Below, one piece after another: positions 17,141 to 25,762 of a stretch of 64,000 nucleotides of DNA. Both the position numbers and the translations under genes were made by a program. This DNA is from JABWBJ01 sp035646395 (GTDB lineage: Bacteria; Gemmatimonadota; Gemmatimonadetes; Gemmatimonadales; Gemmatimonadaceae): NCBI GenBank assembly GCA_035646395.1, contig DASRPK010000165.1, positions 1 through 64,000 on the forward strand, in the 5' to 3' direction. Numbering within the stretch: the first letter of the stretch is position 1; every line of letters starts with the position of its first letter. The notes beneath the pieces were generated by a model. It was not told the DNA's origin. It saw only the letters and a list, made by a program, of their open reading frames with translations, and ran no database searches.

Positions 17141-18430
17141 CTAGCCGTCCACAATCCGTTCGATCTTCGCGCCTAACGCATTCAACCGCTGGTCGATGCG
17201 CTCGTAGCCGCGCTCGATCTGGCGCGCGTTGTGGATCGTGCTGGTTCCCTCGGCACAAAGCGCGGCCAGCAACATGGCCATGCCGGCGCGGATGTCCGGC
17301 GACTCGACCCGCGCCCCCCGTAGCGCCGAGGGACCGGCGATAATGACGCGATGCGGATCGCACAGCACGATACGCGCACCCATGCCGATCAACTTGTCGA
17401 CAAAGAACAGCCGCGACTCGAACATCTTCTCGTGCATCAGGATCATGCCGTTGCACTGGGTCGCCGTCACGATCGCGATCGACATGACGTCGGCCGGAAA
17501 CGCGGGCCACGGCTGGTCCTCGAGCTTCGGGACGTGGCCGCCGAGATCGGAACGGATGTCGCGTGGCTGGTCTGCGGGAATGATCAGATCATCGCCGTCC
17601 ACGTCACACTCGATGCCGAGGCGTTCGAATCCCATCCGGATCGACCGCAGATGCTGCACTCCGGCGTTCTTCACGGTGAGCTCCGATCGCGTCACCGCCG
17701 CGAGTCCGATAAACGATCCGACCTCGATATGATCGGGTCCAATGCGGTGCGTCGCAGGACCTAACGAGGAGCCACCTTGAATGACCAGTGTGTTGGTCCC
17801 GATCCCGTCGATTTTCGCGCCCAGGGCGACCAGGAAGTGTGCAAGATCCTGCACGTGGGGTTCGCTGGCGGCGTTGCGCAGAATCGTCGTCCCCTCCGCC
17901 GCGACCGCAGCCATGAGCGCATTTTCGGTGCCGGTGACCGAAGGCTCGTCGAGAAAAACGTCGGCGCCGACCAGCTTGTTGGCGCGAAATTCATATCGGT
18001 CGCTGGTGACATACTCGGCCCCCAGCTGTTCGAAGGCCAGAAAATGCGTATCGACCCGACGCCGGCCGATCACATCGCCGCCGGGGGGTGGCAATGCGAC
18101 TTCACCGCATCGGGCGAGCATCGGTCCCGCGAGAAGGATGGACGCCCGAATGCTCGCGCACAGCACCGGATCGAGCTCCTTGGCGCTGAGCTCTTTCGCT
18201 TCGATCTCGAGAGTGTTCGTTCCCGTCCAGTTTGCTGACGCGCCGACTGATCGAACGAGCTCGACCAGAGTCTCGGTGTCGAGGATGCGCGGCACGTTCT
18301 GCAGCGTGACCCGATCGCGGGTCAACAGTGCCGCGGCGATGATTGGTAGCGCGGCATTCTTGTTTCCGGCGGGCTCGATGGACCCCGAGAGCGTGCGGCC
18401 GCCTTCAACTACGTACTTTATGGATGACAT
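17141..18430 (-). CDS. murA: UDP-N-acetylglucosamine 1-carboxyvinyltransferase MurA, Asp at the fosfomycin-target position
   Basis: A 429-aa protein, full length, with the EPSP-synthase fold. The N-terminal AGNKNAALP includes Lys24, and ENALMAAVAAEGTT and the C-terminal GMAMLLAALCAEG are MurA signatures. It transfers enolpyruvate from PEP to UDP-GlcNAc, the first committed step of peptidoglycan synthesis. In the active-site loop the usual PGGCTIG is replaced by PGGDVIG, so residue 119 is Asp where E. coli has Cys115. That substitution is known from naturally fosfomycin-insensitive MurA enzymes. It is divergent from the gene at 18631. Confidence 0.96.
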   Translation of the reverse strand: MSSIKYVVEGGRTLSGSIEPAGNKNAALPIIAAALLTRDRVTLQNVPRILDTETLVELVRSVGASANWTGTNTLEIEAKELSAKELDPVLCASIRASILLAGPMLARCGEVALPPPGGDVIGRRRVDTHFLAFEQLGAEYVTSDRYEFRANKLVGADVFLDEPSVTGTENALMAAVAAEGTTILRNAASEPHVQDLAHFLVALGAKIDGIGTNTLVIQGGSSLGPATHRIGPDHIEVGSFIGLAAVTRSELTVKNAGVQHLRSIRMGFERLGIECDVDGDDLIIPADQPRDIRSDLGGHVPKLEDQPWPAFPADVMSIAIVTATQCNGMILMHEKMFESRLFFVDKLIGMGARIVLCDPHRVIIAGPSALRGARVESPDIRAGMAMLLAALCAEGTSTIHNARQIERGYERIDQRLNALGAKIERIVDG

Positions 18431-18491
18431 TTGCTGGGATTGCGGGCGCGCTAAGTATGGGTCGGTGCTGTTCGTATCTTCAAGTCATCGC

Positions 18492-18521
18492 TTGACTTCG
18501 GTTTTCTCTGCGCGTTACGAT
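18492..18521 (+). promoter_or_regulatory. Possible sigma70-type promoter for the 18631 gene
   Basis: TTGACT (18492-18497) and TACGAT (18516-18521) are separated by 18 bp in the divergent murA/18631 spacer, about 110 nt before the start codon. The match is 5/6 and 4/6 to the consensus, so this is a candidate only. Confidence 0.35.
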
Positions 18522-18630
18522 GGGCGCCGAACCAATTAGTGCCGTACTCTGTAACGGACCGTACAATTTCGGCCGATCCGGGTAGTAACTGAACGAGCAG
18601 CCGCACTTAACGCCCGCACCGGGAGCATGG

Positions 18631-19260
18631 ATGGATTCAGGATCGTGGCTCGCGATTGCGCTGATGCTTCAGGATCAGGTCGTGCGCGACACCGTTGTCA
18701 TGATTCCGGCTGATCGCGGTTTCATGGAAACGCTCGCCGTCACCGGTCAATTTGTCGTCTCACTCGTGGTACTCGTGTTGCTCGGCGCCCTGGTCTTTGT
18801 GTTGCTGGCGATGCGCAAGAGCGTGCACGAATTGACGAAGCTTCTCACGGCATCGTCGGGTGACATTTCAGCTGCGGCGCATTCCGTGCGCCATGTCGCT
18901 GAAGATGTTCGCGGCATTACGCAGTCGGTGAAGACCGACGTGGGCGCGATGAGCGACACGATTCGCCACGTCAACTCAGGCGTACGCAAGGCTGTGCGTC
19001 GCGCGGAAGTACGATTGCATCGTCTCGATGCGCTGGTCAGCGTCGCACAGGAAGAAGCGGAAGATTTCGTGATGTCGTCCGCGTCCGCATTGCGCGGCGT
19101 CCGGCTCGGCGCGTCGGCACTCAAGCGCTCGTTTCTGTCGGCGCGCCGCCGAGGCGTCAAGCGGAAAAAGCGCCGTCGCACTCGCGACGTCGAGCCATCC
19201 ATGTCCGAGCGCGGCTCGGAGCGGCCTCGCATCCGAACGAGGGTGGTCGACCGCACGTGA
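18631..19260 (+). CDS. Single-span membrane protein with DUF948-like helical tail
   Basis: A 209-aa protein. A hydrophobic segment (about residues 37-60, VVSLVVLVLLGALVFVLLAM) is followed by a long amphipathic helical region with a repeated pattern (AAHSVRHVAEDVRGITQSVKTDVG), like DUF948/YtxG proteins. The C-terminus is strongly basic (ARRRGVKRKKRRRTRD). No enzymatic motif is visible. The stop overlaps the next gene by 4 bp, implying co-translation with the phospholipase C-like protein. Function is unknown. Confidence 0.7.
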   Translation: MDSGSWLAIALMLQDQVVRDTVVMIPADRGFMETLAVTGQFVVSLVVLVLLGALVFVLLAMRKSVHELTKLLTASSGDISAAAHSVRHVAEDVRGITQSVKTDVGAMSDTIRHVNSGVRKAVRRAEVRLHRLDALVSVAQEEAEDFVMSSASALRGVRLGASALKRSFLSARRRGVKRKKRRRTRDVEPSMSERGSERPRIRTRVVDRT

Positions 19261-20219
19261 CGCGTCTTTCGCCGAGGCATGTCGCGCCACTATCGGCGAT
19301 TGTAGCAGCCCTCCTCGCCATCGCGCTTTTCCCGTCGGACGCGCTCGCGTGGACACCGGGGACTCACGTCTATATCGGCGATGCGGTATTGCGGTCGCTG
19401 TCCATGTTACCGAGCCACATCGCCGGCTTGTTGGGCGCGTTTCCGTACGACTTCCTTTATGGGTCGATTGCCGCTGACACCAGCATTGCGAAGAAATACG
19501 CGGCGGTGGGTCGGCATTCACACTCCTGGACGGTCGGCTTCGATATCCTCGACCGCGCGCGTGATGATGCGCTGCGAGCGTTTTCCTATGGGTATCTCGC
19601 GCACCTCGCGGCGGACGTGGTAGCGCATAACGTGTTCGTCCCATACCAGCTGGCCGTCACGTCCAGTACCACCGGGTTCGGGCACAGTTACTGGGAAACG
19701 CGATTCGAGACGCACCTGGGTGAATGGGCACCGCGACGGGCTCGCGAGCTGATCGTGCTGGACCACAGCAGGAGCGACGCGCACCTCGACCGGATCCTCA
19801 GCCCCACGATCTTCAGCACTTCGACCAATCGCCGGATCTTTCGCGGCATGGTGGTCGCGGCGGACATGGAGTCGTGGCAACGCGTGTTCCAGTTGATGCT
19901 CGAGCGCAGTCGCTGGGACCTGGCGGACGACCTCGTCGCCGTGCAGGTGACGACGTCCTTCGACTATGTGATGGATCTGCTGCGACGCCTCGACTCGTCC
20001 GACGCCATGCGGTTCGATCCATCGGGGCACGATCGCTTGCGCATGGCCAAGCGGATCCGACGGACGCACCTGCGGGCCGGCGGTGAAGAAGCGGTAGCTG
20101 AGCAGGCCGCGCAGGAATTCGCGCTCCCGCCCGCGTCGGAACCGATGTCATTGCAACTCGGGTGGCCGCTGTTCCCACCCCGGCCCGAGAAGCTTCCCTT
20201 CCCAGCTCGCAGCGCCTGA
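19257..20219 (+). CDS. Exported zinc-dependent phospholipase C family protein
   Basis: A 320-aa protein with a signal peptide (residues 1-31, ending DALA). Cleavage leaves Trp32 at the mature N-terminus, as in zinc phospholipase C where the N-terminal Trp is a metal ligand. Further candidate ligands are His37 (WTPGTHVYI), FPYDFLYGSIAAD, GRHSHSW and YLAHLAADVVAHN, the His/Asp spacing of the PF00882 family. It probably acts in the periplasm on phosphoesters or phospholipids. It is coupled by a 4-bp overlap to the membrane protein upstream. The C-terminus after about residue 255 is not recognisable. Confidence 0.8.
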   Translation: MTRLSPRHVAPLSAIVAALLAIALFPSDALAWTPGTHVYIGDAVLRSLSMLPSHIAGLLGAFPYDFLYGSIAADTSIAKKYAAVGRHSHSWTVGFDILDRARDDALRAFSYGYLAHLAADVVAHNVFVPYQLAVTSSTTGFGHSYWETRFETHLGEWAPRRARELIVLDHSRSDAHLDRILSPTIFSTSTNRRIFRGMVVAADMESWQRVFQLMLERSRWDLADDLVAVQVTTSFDYVMDLLRRLDSSDAMRFDPSGHDRLRMAKRIRRTHLRAGGEEAVAEQAAQEFALPPASEPMSLQLGWPLFPPRPEKLPFPARSA

Positions 20220-20237
20220 CCGGCACGGAGCCCGGCC

Positions 20238-22130
20238 TTAACTGATCTGGGGGCCTGAACTCCGTTCGGCGCGTGCGGCACGATGCGCGGCCTCGATCTC
20301 TTCTTCGCCGGCAACAACGGCGGGCATCTCGAGGACGAAGCACGCACCGATCTTCGTCGGTTTCACGAAGAGATCTCCGCCATTGGCTCGCGCGAAGGCG
20401 CGTGAGACAGAAAGACCGAGTCCGATGCCGTGCGCCTTCGTCGTGAACATGGGCTCGAAGATCCGATCGGCATTCTTCCCGGAAATTCCGTCTCCCGAAT
20501 CCTGGATCTCGATCCGCAATTGCCCAGCCGTGTATGCGGCGGCGATTGTGAGCACGCCGGTTTTACCTTGCATGGCCTGAACGGCGTTCGTCGTCAGGTT
20601 CCAGAGTATCTGTGCAAGGTGATCCCGGTCGAGCACGAGCCTTGGAATCGGCACAGCGAAATGGCGCTCGACTGTGATCGTCGGGGGAATTCCCGCTCGC
20701 AGTACGATCTCGTCGAGGAGCGCTATGATGTCCACGGCGGTCCGAACTGGTGGTCCGGAGCGAGCGCGATCGAGCAGATCAGAAATGATCCGATCGGACA
20801 CGCGAATCTGCTCGCGGAGCAATCGTGCGTACTCGCGCAACTTGTCTGACGCTTCCGGTGAGTTGTCGATGAGAAAGATGACATTGCTCATGACGCCAAG
20901 CGGATTGCGCAACTCGTGGCCGACGCTCCCGGACAACCGGCCGAGCGAGGCGAGCTTCTCCGATTCCCGCAGTTCCTCGTGCAACGCGTGCAGTCGGGCG
21001 GCCGCAGTCGAGAGTTCTCCAGTGCGAGTGTCGATCTCTGCCTCGAGCTGGCTCCGGGCACTGGTCACGCTCGACGTCATGCTGTTAAACGCACGCGCGA
21101 GGCGTCCGATCTCGTCCTCCCTGTCGATAGCGGTGAGTGGAACATCACGCTCCCCGCGAGCCAACCCCTCGGCGGCAATCGTGAGGTTCGCCAATGGCGT
21201 CGTTATGCGGCGGCTGACGCGACCCCCCACAAACGCTCCGGCCATGGCGATGAGAATGCCGATGACGACGAACGGGATGATGAGCGCGTTTGCGGGGGCG
21301 AGGACGAGACGCGCGGGCAGGTCGAGCGCGTAGAGCCACGGCGTGTTGGGAATCCGCGTGGCCACGCCCAACCAGCGCTCTCCATTCCGGAGGTAGCGCA
21401 CCGCGGTGGATGGAGGCGATACCGGATATTGCACGTCTCCAGCCGGTCCCCACATCGGCCCATCGACGTTACCGACCAGCAGCACGGACCCTTCGAGCAG
21501 ATTTGCGGCCATGCGCCGATTCACGCCCAACCGTTGCTGTCTCGTGACGCGGATGCTACCGAGCGTGCCGCGGCCGCCCTGCACAGCAATCGAAGCCACA
21601 AAGGAAACGGCGCCCTCATGCTCCTCGAAGCGGCTGATCGTTGCATCGGCGGGCGCGCCGTTGCCAGGATGTACGCGCGAAGGTCCGCTGACTTCCGGGA
21701 TGACCTTCAATACTGATTCAGCCGTATTGCGCAACTCGACGACGACTGTGCTGTCGGAAAGACCCTTCAGGGATTGCAGTAATCGCGCCGCGGAATCCGA
21801 GACGCTCCCGCGGGTCAATGATGCGATGATCGCGGGATCGTGAGCAGCGTTCCGCAGCGCGGTCAGCTGGTTCATGATGCCGAGCTCCGCCACCGTCCGA
21901 ACCTGGGAGAGCGTACTGCGGAGCCGTGTGGTCGCCGTTTCGAAGGCGAGCGCGCGCGCCGAGACATAGGCGAAGAAGCCAAATGCGGCGACGGTGAGGG
22001 AAGCGGCGAGCGCAAACAACCACGGCAGCTTCCAGCGAAGAGAGTGCCGATCAAAGCGCAGAGCAGATGTCAACCTGGACAGTGCACTCACGACAATCAC
22101 TCCAGAGCCCGCAGGACCAACGGTAGCCAC
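20238..22130 (-). CDS. Orphan membrane sensor histidine kinase (HAMP-HisKA-HATPase)
   Basis: A 630-aa protein. TM1 is at about 35-58, followed by a periplasmic sensor domain of about 220 residues, TM2 at about 280-302 and HAMP at about 303-355 (DREDEIGRLARAFNSM). The HisKA dimerisation helix has phosphoacceptor His405 in SGSVGHELRNPLG. The ATPase domain carries NLTTNAVQAM, DSGDGIS and GIGLGLSVSRAF. No response regulator gene is adjacent, so the partner is unknown. It starts at a GTG with no strong Shine-Dalgarno. Confidence 0.93.
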   Translation of the reverse strand: MATVGPAGSGVIVVSALSRLTSALRFDRHSLRWKLPWLFALAASLTVAAFGFFAYVSARALAFETATTRLRSTLSQVRTVAELGIMNQLTALRNAAHDPAIIASLTRGSVSDSAARLLQSLKGLSDSTVVVELRNTAESVLKVIPEVSGPSRVHPGNGAPADATISRFEEHEGAVSFVASIAVQGGRGTLGSIRVTRQQRLGVNRRMAANLLEGSVLLVGNVDGPMWGPAGDVQYPVSPPSTAVRYLRNGERWLGVATRIPNTPWLYALDLPARLVLAPANALIIPFVVIGILIAMAGAFVGGRVSRRITTPLANLTIAAEGLARGERDVPLTAIDREDEIGRLARAFNSMTSSVTSARSQLEAEIDTRTGELSTAAARLHALHEELRESEKLASLGRLSGSVGHELRNPLGVMSNVIFLIDNSPEASDKLREYARLLREQIRVSDRIISDLLDRARSGPPVRTAVDIIALLDEIVLRAGIPPTITVERHFAVPIPRLVLDRDHLAQILWNLTTNAVQAMQGKTGVLTIAAAYTAGQLRIEIQDSGDGISGKNADRIFEPMFTTKAHGIGLGLSVSRAFARANGGDLFVKPTKIGACFVLEMPAVVAGEEEIEAAHRAARAERSSGPQIS

Positions 22131-22481
22131 AATTGATGAGCTGGTAAATAGTATCGGTAGAACATCAAACGGTTTGGGCGTTCCGCCCAGTCTTGCGGAA
22201 ATGCGTGCTCAGCCACAGTGCCGGTGGGCTACTGCCGGCCACGCTCGGGAACGGGTCAGCACGTCACGGCCCCGTCCTCCAGGCGCCGGGCTCGGACCGC
22301 TCCGCGTGCTCAGGCGCCGCCTGACGAGTCGGCTTTGCCTCTAAACGTTAGGCATCCGGTCAGGGAACCAACGTCGCACCGTGTTCATATGATGCATGTC
22401 GAACCGCACGGTGACACGCGGCGGAACGATTCCGGTGTACCGATGCGGCGTCTTCTGTTTCATCTCCAGGGAGGAAGCACC
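22131..22481. other. Intergenic region between histidine kinase and Ig-like lipoprotein
   Basis: No convincing gene. A frame in phase with the downstream lipoprotein runs back to 22218, but it lacks a start-site signal and precedes the signal peptide. The stretch contains GCCTGACG (22319-22326) and CGTTAGGC (22346-22353), two inverted copies of the octamer over-represented in this window, which could pair around a 19-nt loop. Promoters for both divergent genes must lie here but I cannot place them. Confidence 0.5.
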
Positions 22482-22883
22482 ATGGCAGTTGCACTGAAGG
22501 GGGCCACGCGTTTGCTGGCCGGAGCGGGCATGGCGGTTTCATTGTTGTTCGCCGCAGGATGCGACGATGATGATGATCCGTTTGTCCCGGTCGTGACAAC
22601 CATCACGATGACGAGCGGCACTCCCCAGACCGTGGCGCGGAATGCGACAAGTCAGCCTTTGACCGTAACCGTCCGCGACCAGAACGGTGACCCGCTGTCG
22701 GGTCGCACAGTGAACTGGGCCGTCGCCTCGGGCGGTGGCACACTGGCATCGACGTCGAGCGTAACGAACCCACAGGGCGTCGCAACCATGACGTACACAG
22801 CCGGGGCTACCGTCGGGACCGCGACGGTCACGGCCTCAATCGGCACGCTCACACCCATCACATTCACTATTACCGTCAATTAA
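22482..22883 (+). CDS. Small lipoprotein with a bacterial Ig-like (Big_1/invasin) domain
   Basis: A 133-aa protein. A lipobox LFAAGC puts the acylated Cys near residue 27, followed by a run of five Asp. The rest is one Ig-like domain: VARNATSQPLTVTVRDQNGDPLSGRTVNWAVASGGGTL, then NPQGVATMTYTAGATVGTATVTAS. The start at 22482 follows AGGGAGGAAG with four bases spacing. It is probably a surface or periplasmic lipoprotein with a structural or adhesive role. The poly-Asp after the Cys is common in lipoproteins but may affect sorting. It ends just before a strong bidirectional terminator. Confidence 0.85.
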   Translation: MAVALKGATRLLAGAGMAVSLLFAAGCDDDDDPFVPVVTTITMTSGTPQTVARNATSQPLTVTVRDQNGDPLSGRTVNWAVASGGGTLASTSSVTNPQGVATMTYTAGATVGTATVTASIGTLTPITFTITVN

Positions 22884-22892
22884 CACTGCACG

Positions 22893-22945
22893 ACAAAAAC
22901 TCCCCGACAGAGCGATCCCACGCGCATCTGTCGGGGAATTTTTGT
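22893..22945. terminator. Bidirectional intrinsic terminator
   Basis: ACAAAAACTCCCCGACAG (22893-22910) pairs with CTGTCGGGGAATTTTTGT (22928-22945) with one mismatch and a 17-nt loop. The A-run on one side and T-run on the other give a U tract in both directions, fitting its place between convergent genes. Confidence 0.93.
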
Positions 22946-22971
22946 GTGCGACGATCTTCCAGAACGCGTGT

Positions 22972-24468
22972 TCAGTTTTCGGCGCGCAATTCACCGGACG
23001 GCGCCGATATCAACGCCGGCGCCTTCAATGGAGTTCGTCCGAGGTTGCCGTGCGGACGCTTGCCATTCAGCGTTACGCGGGCTCTCGTGCTCGGAATAGC
23101 CGGTGGTTCGATACCCATGACACCGGTCACCGTCTGCTCTGCCGTCTGCAACAGCAGGTGGTCAACCGCCTCGACCCCCTGCAGGCAGGAGTGATCCTGG
23201 TTTGAGACTTCATACCGCCACGCGCCGAATCGTCCGCGGCTCAAAATGCCCTTGGCGGCGAGTGCCGGGAGTACGGTTTCGAGAACTTCGTCCCTGCCCA
23301 ACCACGGCGTGGGATATCCACGTTCGAGGCGGCGGTGGAAGCGGGTCACGATCTGCGTACGATCGTTGATGAAACCGACTTTCCTGAAGCCTGCGATCAC
23401 ATCTTCGACCACCGTCGCGCTGTTGACCGGTTTCGCAGACGACTCGCTGACCTCGGCCATCAACGACCACTGCCGTCCAGGCGATGGCACATTGAATGGT
23501 GAGTAGTTGCTGAAGACGGTCACGCGATAAAATGGCGTGTCCGACTCGGGGAAATACATCCAGCATTTCGTGGCGAGGTCGGCGGGCGGTTTGCCCATGA
23601 AGCCAACGCCGACGATATGGCTCGACGAGTGCACGAATTTCGGCGCGAACTGGGTCAAGTCACGGCAATCGGTGAGGCACCGCAGCAGCTGGTCGAGCGG
23701 AATCGTGGAGATCAGCCGATCATACGCCACGGACGAGCCGTCTTCGCACAGGACCCGCCGCGCAGACGTGTCGATACTGCAGACGCGCGTGCACAGGTTC
23801 AGCTTCTCATACGGCAGCTGCGAAGCAATCGACGTCCAGATCGCGCCCGTCCCGCCACGCATCGGAAACCGGAATGTCGCGTTAGGTCCCCAGCTCACGT
23901 CGTCCTTGCGTTCCACGAGGTTCGCAAGGATGCGCGCCAGGTCGACGGTCGCCACCCGCTCGCCCATCCAGCCGACGCCGAGTTGCGCAGGCGGGTATGC
24001 CCACACCTTGAAGTTGTACGGGTACATGAACGATTGGCATAAGCCGTCGCCGAACGACCGCTTCAGCCACTCGGCAAAATCGCGAGGCGGACCGTCGGCT
24101 GCGGCGCGCTGTGTTTCAACCAGCCCCTTCAGGCACCGAATCAGCTCGTCGCTGGGAAGCCGCCAGATGTTGTTCTGGAATGGATAGGGAATCCACCGTT
24201 CCCGCATCCACACCCAGGCTTCGCGCTGGTGCTCGACCCACTGGTCGCCTAACGCCTGCTCGAGCAGGTGGTCAAAGTACTTCCAGTGCGAGAACAACAC
24301 GTGCCCACCAAGGTCCCATGTGAAGCCGGCATCGTCGCGCACGGACATCGACAGGCCGCCGGGCCGGTCCGAGGACTCCAGGAGCAGCCAGTCCTTGTGG
24401 CCATGCTCCTGGAGCCGCCAGGCGGCACCGAGTCCGGTCGGTCCTGCGCCAAGAATTACAATCTTCAT
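22972..24468 (-). CDS. FAD-dependent amine oxidase/UDP-galactopyranose mutase-like protein
   Basis: A 498-aa protein. The N-terminal dinucleotide-binding motif is VILGAGPTGLGAAW (4-17), followed by LESSDRPGG and GFTWDLGGHVLFSHWKYFD, typical of the NAD(P)-binding_8 / UGM / protoporphyrinogen-oxidase superfamily. The C-terminus has TVTGVMGIEPPAIP-like FAD contacts. Conserved Trp/Tyr-rich stretches (WMRERWIPYPFQNNIWRLP) recall UGM-like sugar-nucleotide enzymes. Together with the GH2-GT-GH1/RmlD genes nearby it may act on nucleotide sugars, but the reaction is not certain. It converges with the Ig-like lipoprotein across a shared terminator. Confidence 0.75.
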   Translation of the reverse strand: MKIVILGAGPTGLGAAWRLQEHGHKDWLLLESSDRPGGLSMSVRDDAGFTWDLGGHVLFSHWKYFDHLLEQALGDQWVEHQREAWVWMRERWIPYPFQNNIWRLPSDELIRCLKGLVETQRAAADGPPRDFAEWLKRSFGDGLCQSFMYPYNFKVWAYPPAQLGVGWMGERVATVDLARILANLVERKDDVSWGPNATFRFPMRGGTGAIWTSIASQLPYEKLNLCTRVCSIDTSARRVLCEDGSSVAYDRLISTIPLDQLLRCLTDCRDLTQFAPKFVHSSSHIVGVGFMGKPPADLATKCWMYFPESDTPFYRVTVFSNYSPFNVPSPGRQWSLMAEVSESSAKPVNSATVVEDVIAGFRKVGFINDRTQIVTRFHRRLERGYPTPWLGRDEVLETVLPALAAKGILSRGRFGAWRYEVSNQDHSCLQGVEAVDHLLLQTAEQTVTGVMGIEPPAIPSTRARVTLNGKRPHGNLGRTPLKAPALISAPSGELRAEN

Positions 24469-24522
24469 CGCGAAACGCGCCTCGGCGTTTCGCTACCGAA
24501 ATCGGAAAAATGCGTCACGTGA

Positions 24523-25140
24523 CTAGTTCCTGGCCTTTGAAGATCTGGACCGCCCACTGGATTTCTTCATGCCGCCACGCGACGTCGATTTGCGCGCGGT
24601 CGTCTCCGACTCCCCGGTCTCCTCTTCGCCCATTTCTTCGTTGTTACTATCCCGCTCAGCAAGCGCATTGATGCCGCCTTCGGCGAGCTGGTTGAGGAGC
24701 TGGTCAGCGTTCTTTTCTTCCTGGAGCGTTTGCTCGAGCAACTGCAGCGCATCGGTGTGACCCATCATGCGCGCGTACTCGACGACCGCACCGTACGTGG
24801 CGATCTCGTAATGCTCCACTTTCTGGGCATTGACGATGATTCCCGCGTCCAGAACGTCGTCATCTGCTTCTTCCTTGAGGAAATCCTTGCCCTCTTCGAT
24901 CAAACCTTCCATGCCGGCACATTTCTGTCCGCGCGGCGATTCGTCGAAGGACTCCAGGATCTGCTCGATCCTTGCCGCCTGCTCCTCGGTTTCGGCGAGA
25001 TGATTCTCGAGGGCCGTCCGGAGCTCTTCAGAGGTGGCCGCCTTCGCCATTTTCGGAAGTGCCTGCACCAGCTGACGTTCCGCGCTGTACAGGTCTTTCA
25101 GTTCGTGGACCCACAGGTCGTGAAGGGTTTCGAGTGCCAT
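24523..25140 (-). CDS. DUF892 (YciF-like) ferritin-fold protein with basic tail
   Basis: A 205-aa protein. It begins MALETLHDLWVHELKDLYSAERQLVQALPKMAKAA, the diagnostic N-terminus of the YciE/YciF (DUF892) ferritin-like four-helix family. HLAETEEQAARIEQIL and AQKVEHYEIATYGAVVEYAR carry the Glu/His residues expected for a di-iron-like site. A low-complexity acidic, then Ser/Arg/Lys-rich tail follows (about residue 165 on). The ATG at 25140 is preceded by GGGAGAATCC. Members are stress-induced; the exact function is unknown. Confidence 0.9.
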   Translation of the reverse strand: MALETLHDLWVHELKDLYSAERQLVQALPKMAKAATSEELRTALENHLAETEEQAARIEQILESFDESPRGQKCAGMEGLIEEGKDFLKEEADDDVLDAGIIVNAQKVEHYEIATYGAVVEYARMMGHTDALQLLEQTLQEEKNADQLLNQLAEGGINALAERDSNNEEMGEEETGESETTARKSTSRGGMKKSSGRSRSSKARN

Positions 25141-25762
25141 TGGATTCTCCCGCAATCGGTTGATTGCTGAACGGTTGGGCCCGCCCCACGCGTTCGCGCG
25201 GCGAGTGGAAGATTGTGCGGGCAATTTCCGCGATTGCCCCCTTCCGCGACATTAGCCGGAGGTACGACCTCGTTGCTGTCCCGCGGAAGGGAGCGCCAGC
25301 GCCCTATGTGTCGCAGACGTTAGGCAGGCCTCCAGGTCAGCGCTGAAAACACGAGTGGAGCCATCTCTCGATGGCTCCACTCGTGACACCCAGGACGTCC
25401 AGGTCAGCGCGAATTGCGTGTCCTGCTCAATCCTCCACCGCTCGATGCCCCACCGCTCGTCCTGGAATCAGAATCGCAGCTGGTCGGCCGCGCTTGCTCT
25501 CCTTTGACGCTCCCCGCTCGACTTCTCTCGAAACGTGCGTTCATCCCATTTCCGCGCTGGCATGATAATGACGCCCACAGACTGCACACATCCCGCGTAA
25601 GGCATAACCTTGTCTGGCACCATCGGGTGCGCTGATCGATACGCACTCCACCGATGGGAGTAGGTGTGGGTGTCCCGCGCGAGAAATTGTTCGCGCGCAC
25701 CCATACGGAGACCTTCCGCCAGACGTCGTCCGTGTTGTCGGGCCTGTTAGCGGGGACTGGAT
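25141..25762. other. Long intergenic region upstream of the GH2 gene
   Basis: 622 bp without a convincing gene. It contains a CGTTAGGC copy at about 25318-25325, a perfect 15-bp hairpin (25350-25385) and, flanking it, two copies of the 13-mer TCCAGGTCAGCGC (about 25330 and 25397). A 46-codon minus-strand frame (25404-25544) encodes a Ser/Arg/Gly-rich peptide resembling the tail of the DUF892 protein. It lacks a Shine-Dalgarno, so I do not call it. The promoter of the GH2 operon should lie in the last 150 bp. Confidence 0.5.
25350..25385. terminator. Perfect 15-bp hairpin, possible terminator-like element
   Basis: CACGAGTGGAGCCAT (25350-25364), loop CTCTCG, ATGGCTCCACTCGTG (25371-25385). The stem is perfect and preceded by AAAA on the plus strand, but there is no T-run after it. 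It is a candidate L-shaped terminator for minus-strand or plus-strand read-through, or a protein-binding palindrome. Confidence 0.6.

Noticed and set aside
25615..25634. Sigma-54 promoter (TGGCAC ... TGCG)
   Set aside because: The GG-to-GC spacing is 11 instead of 10 and the -12 element is poor.
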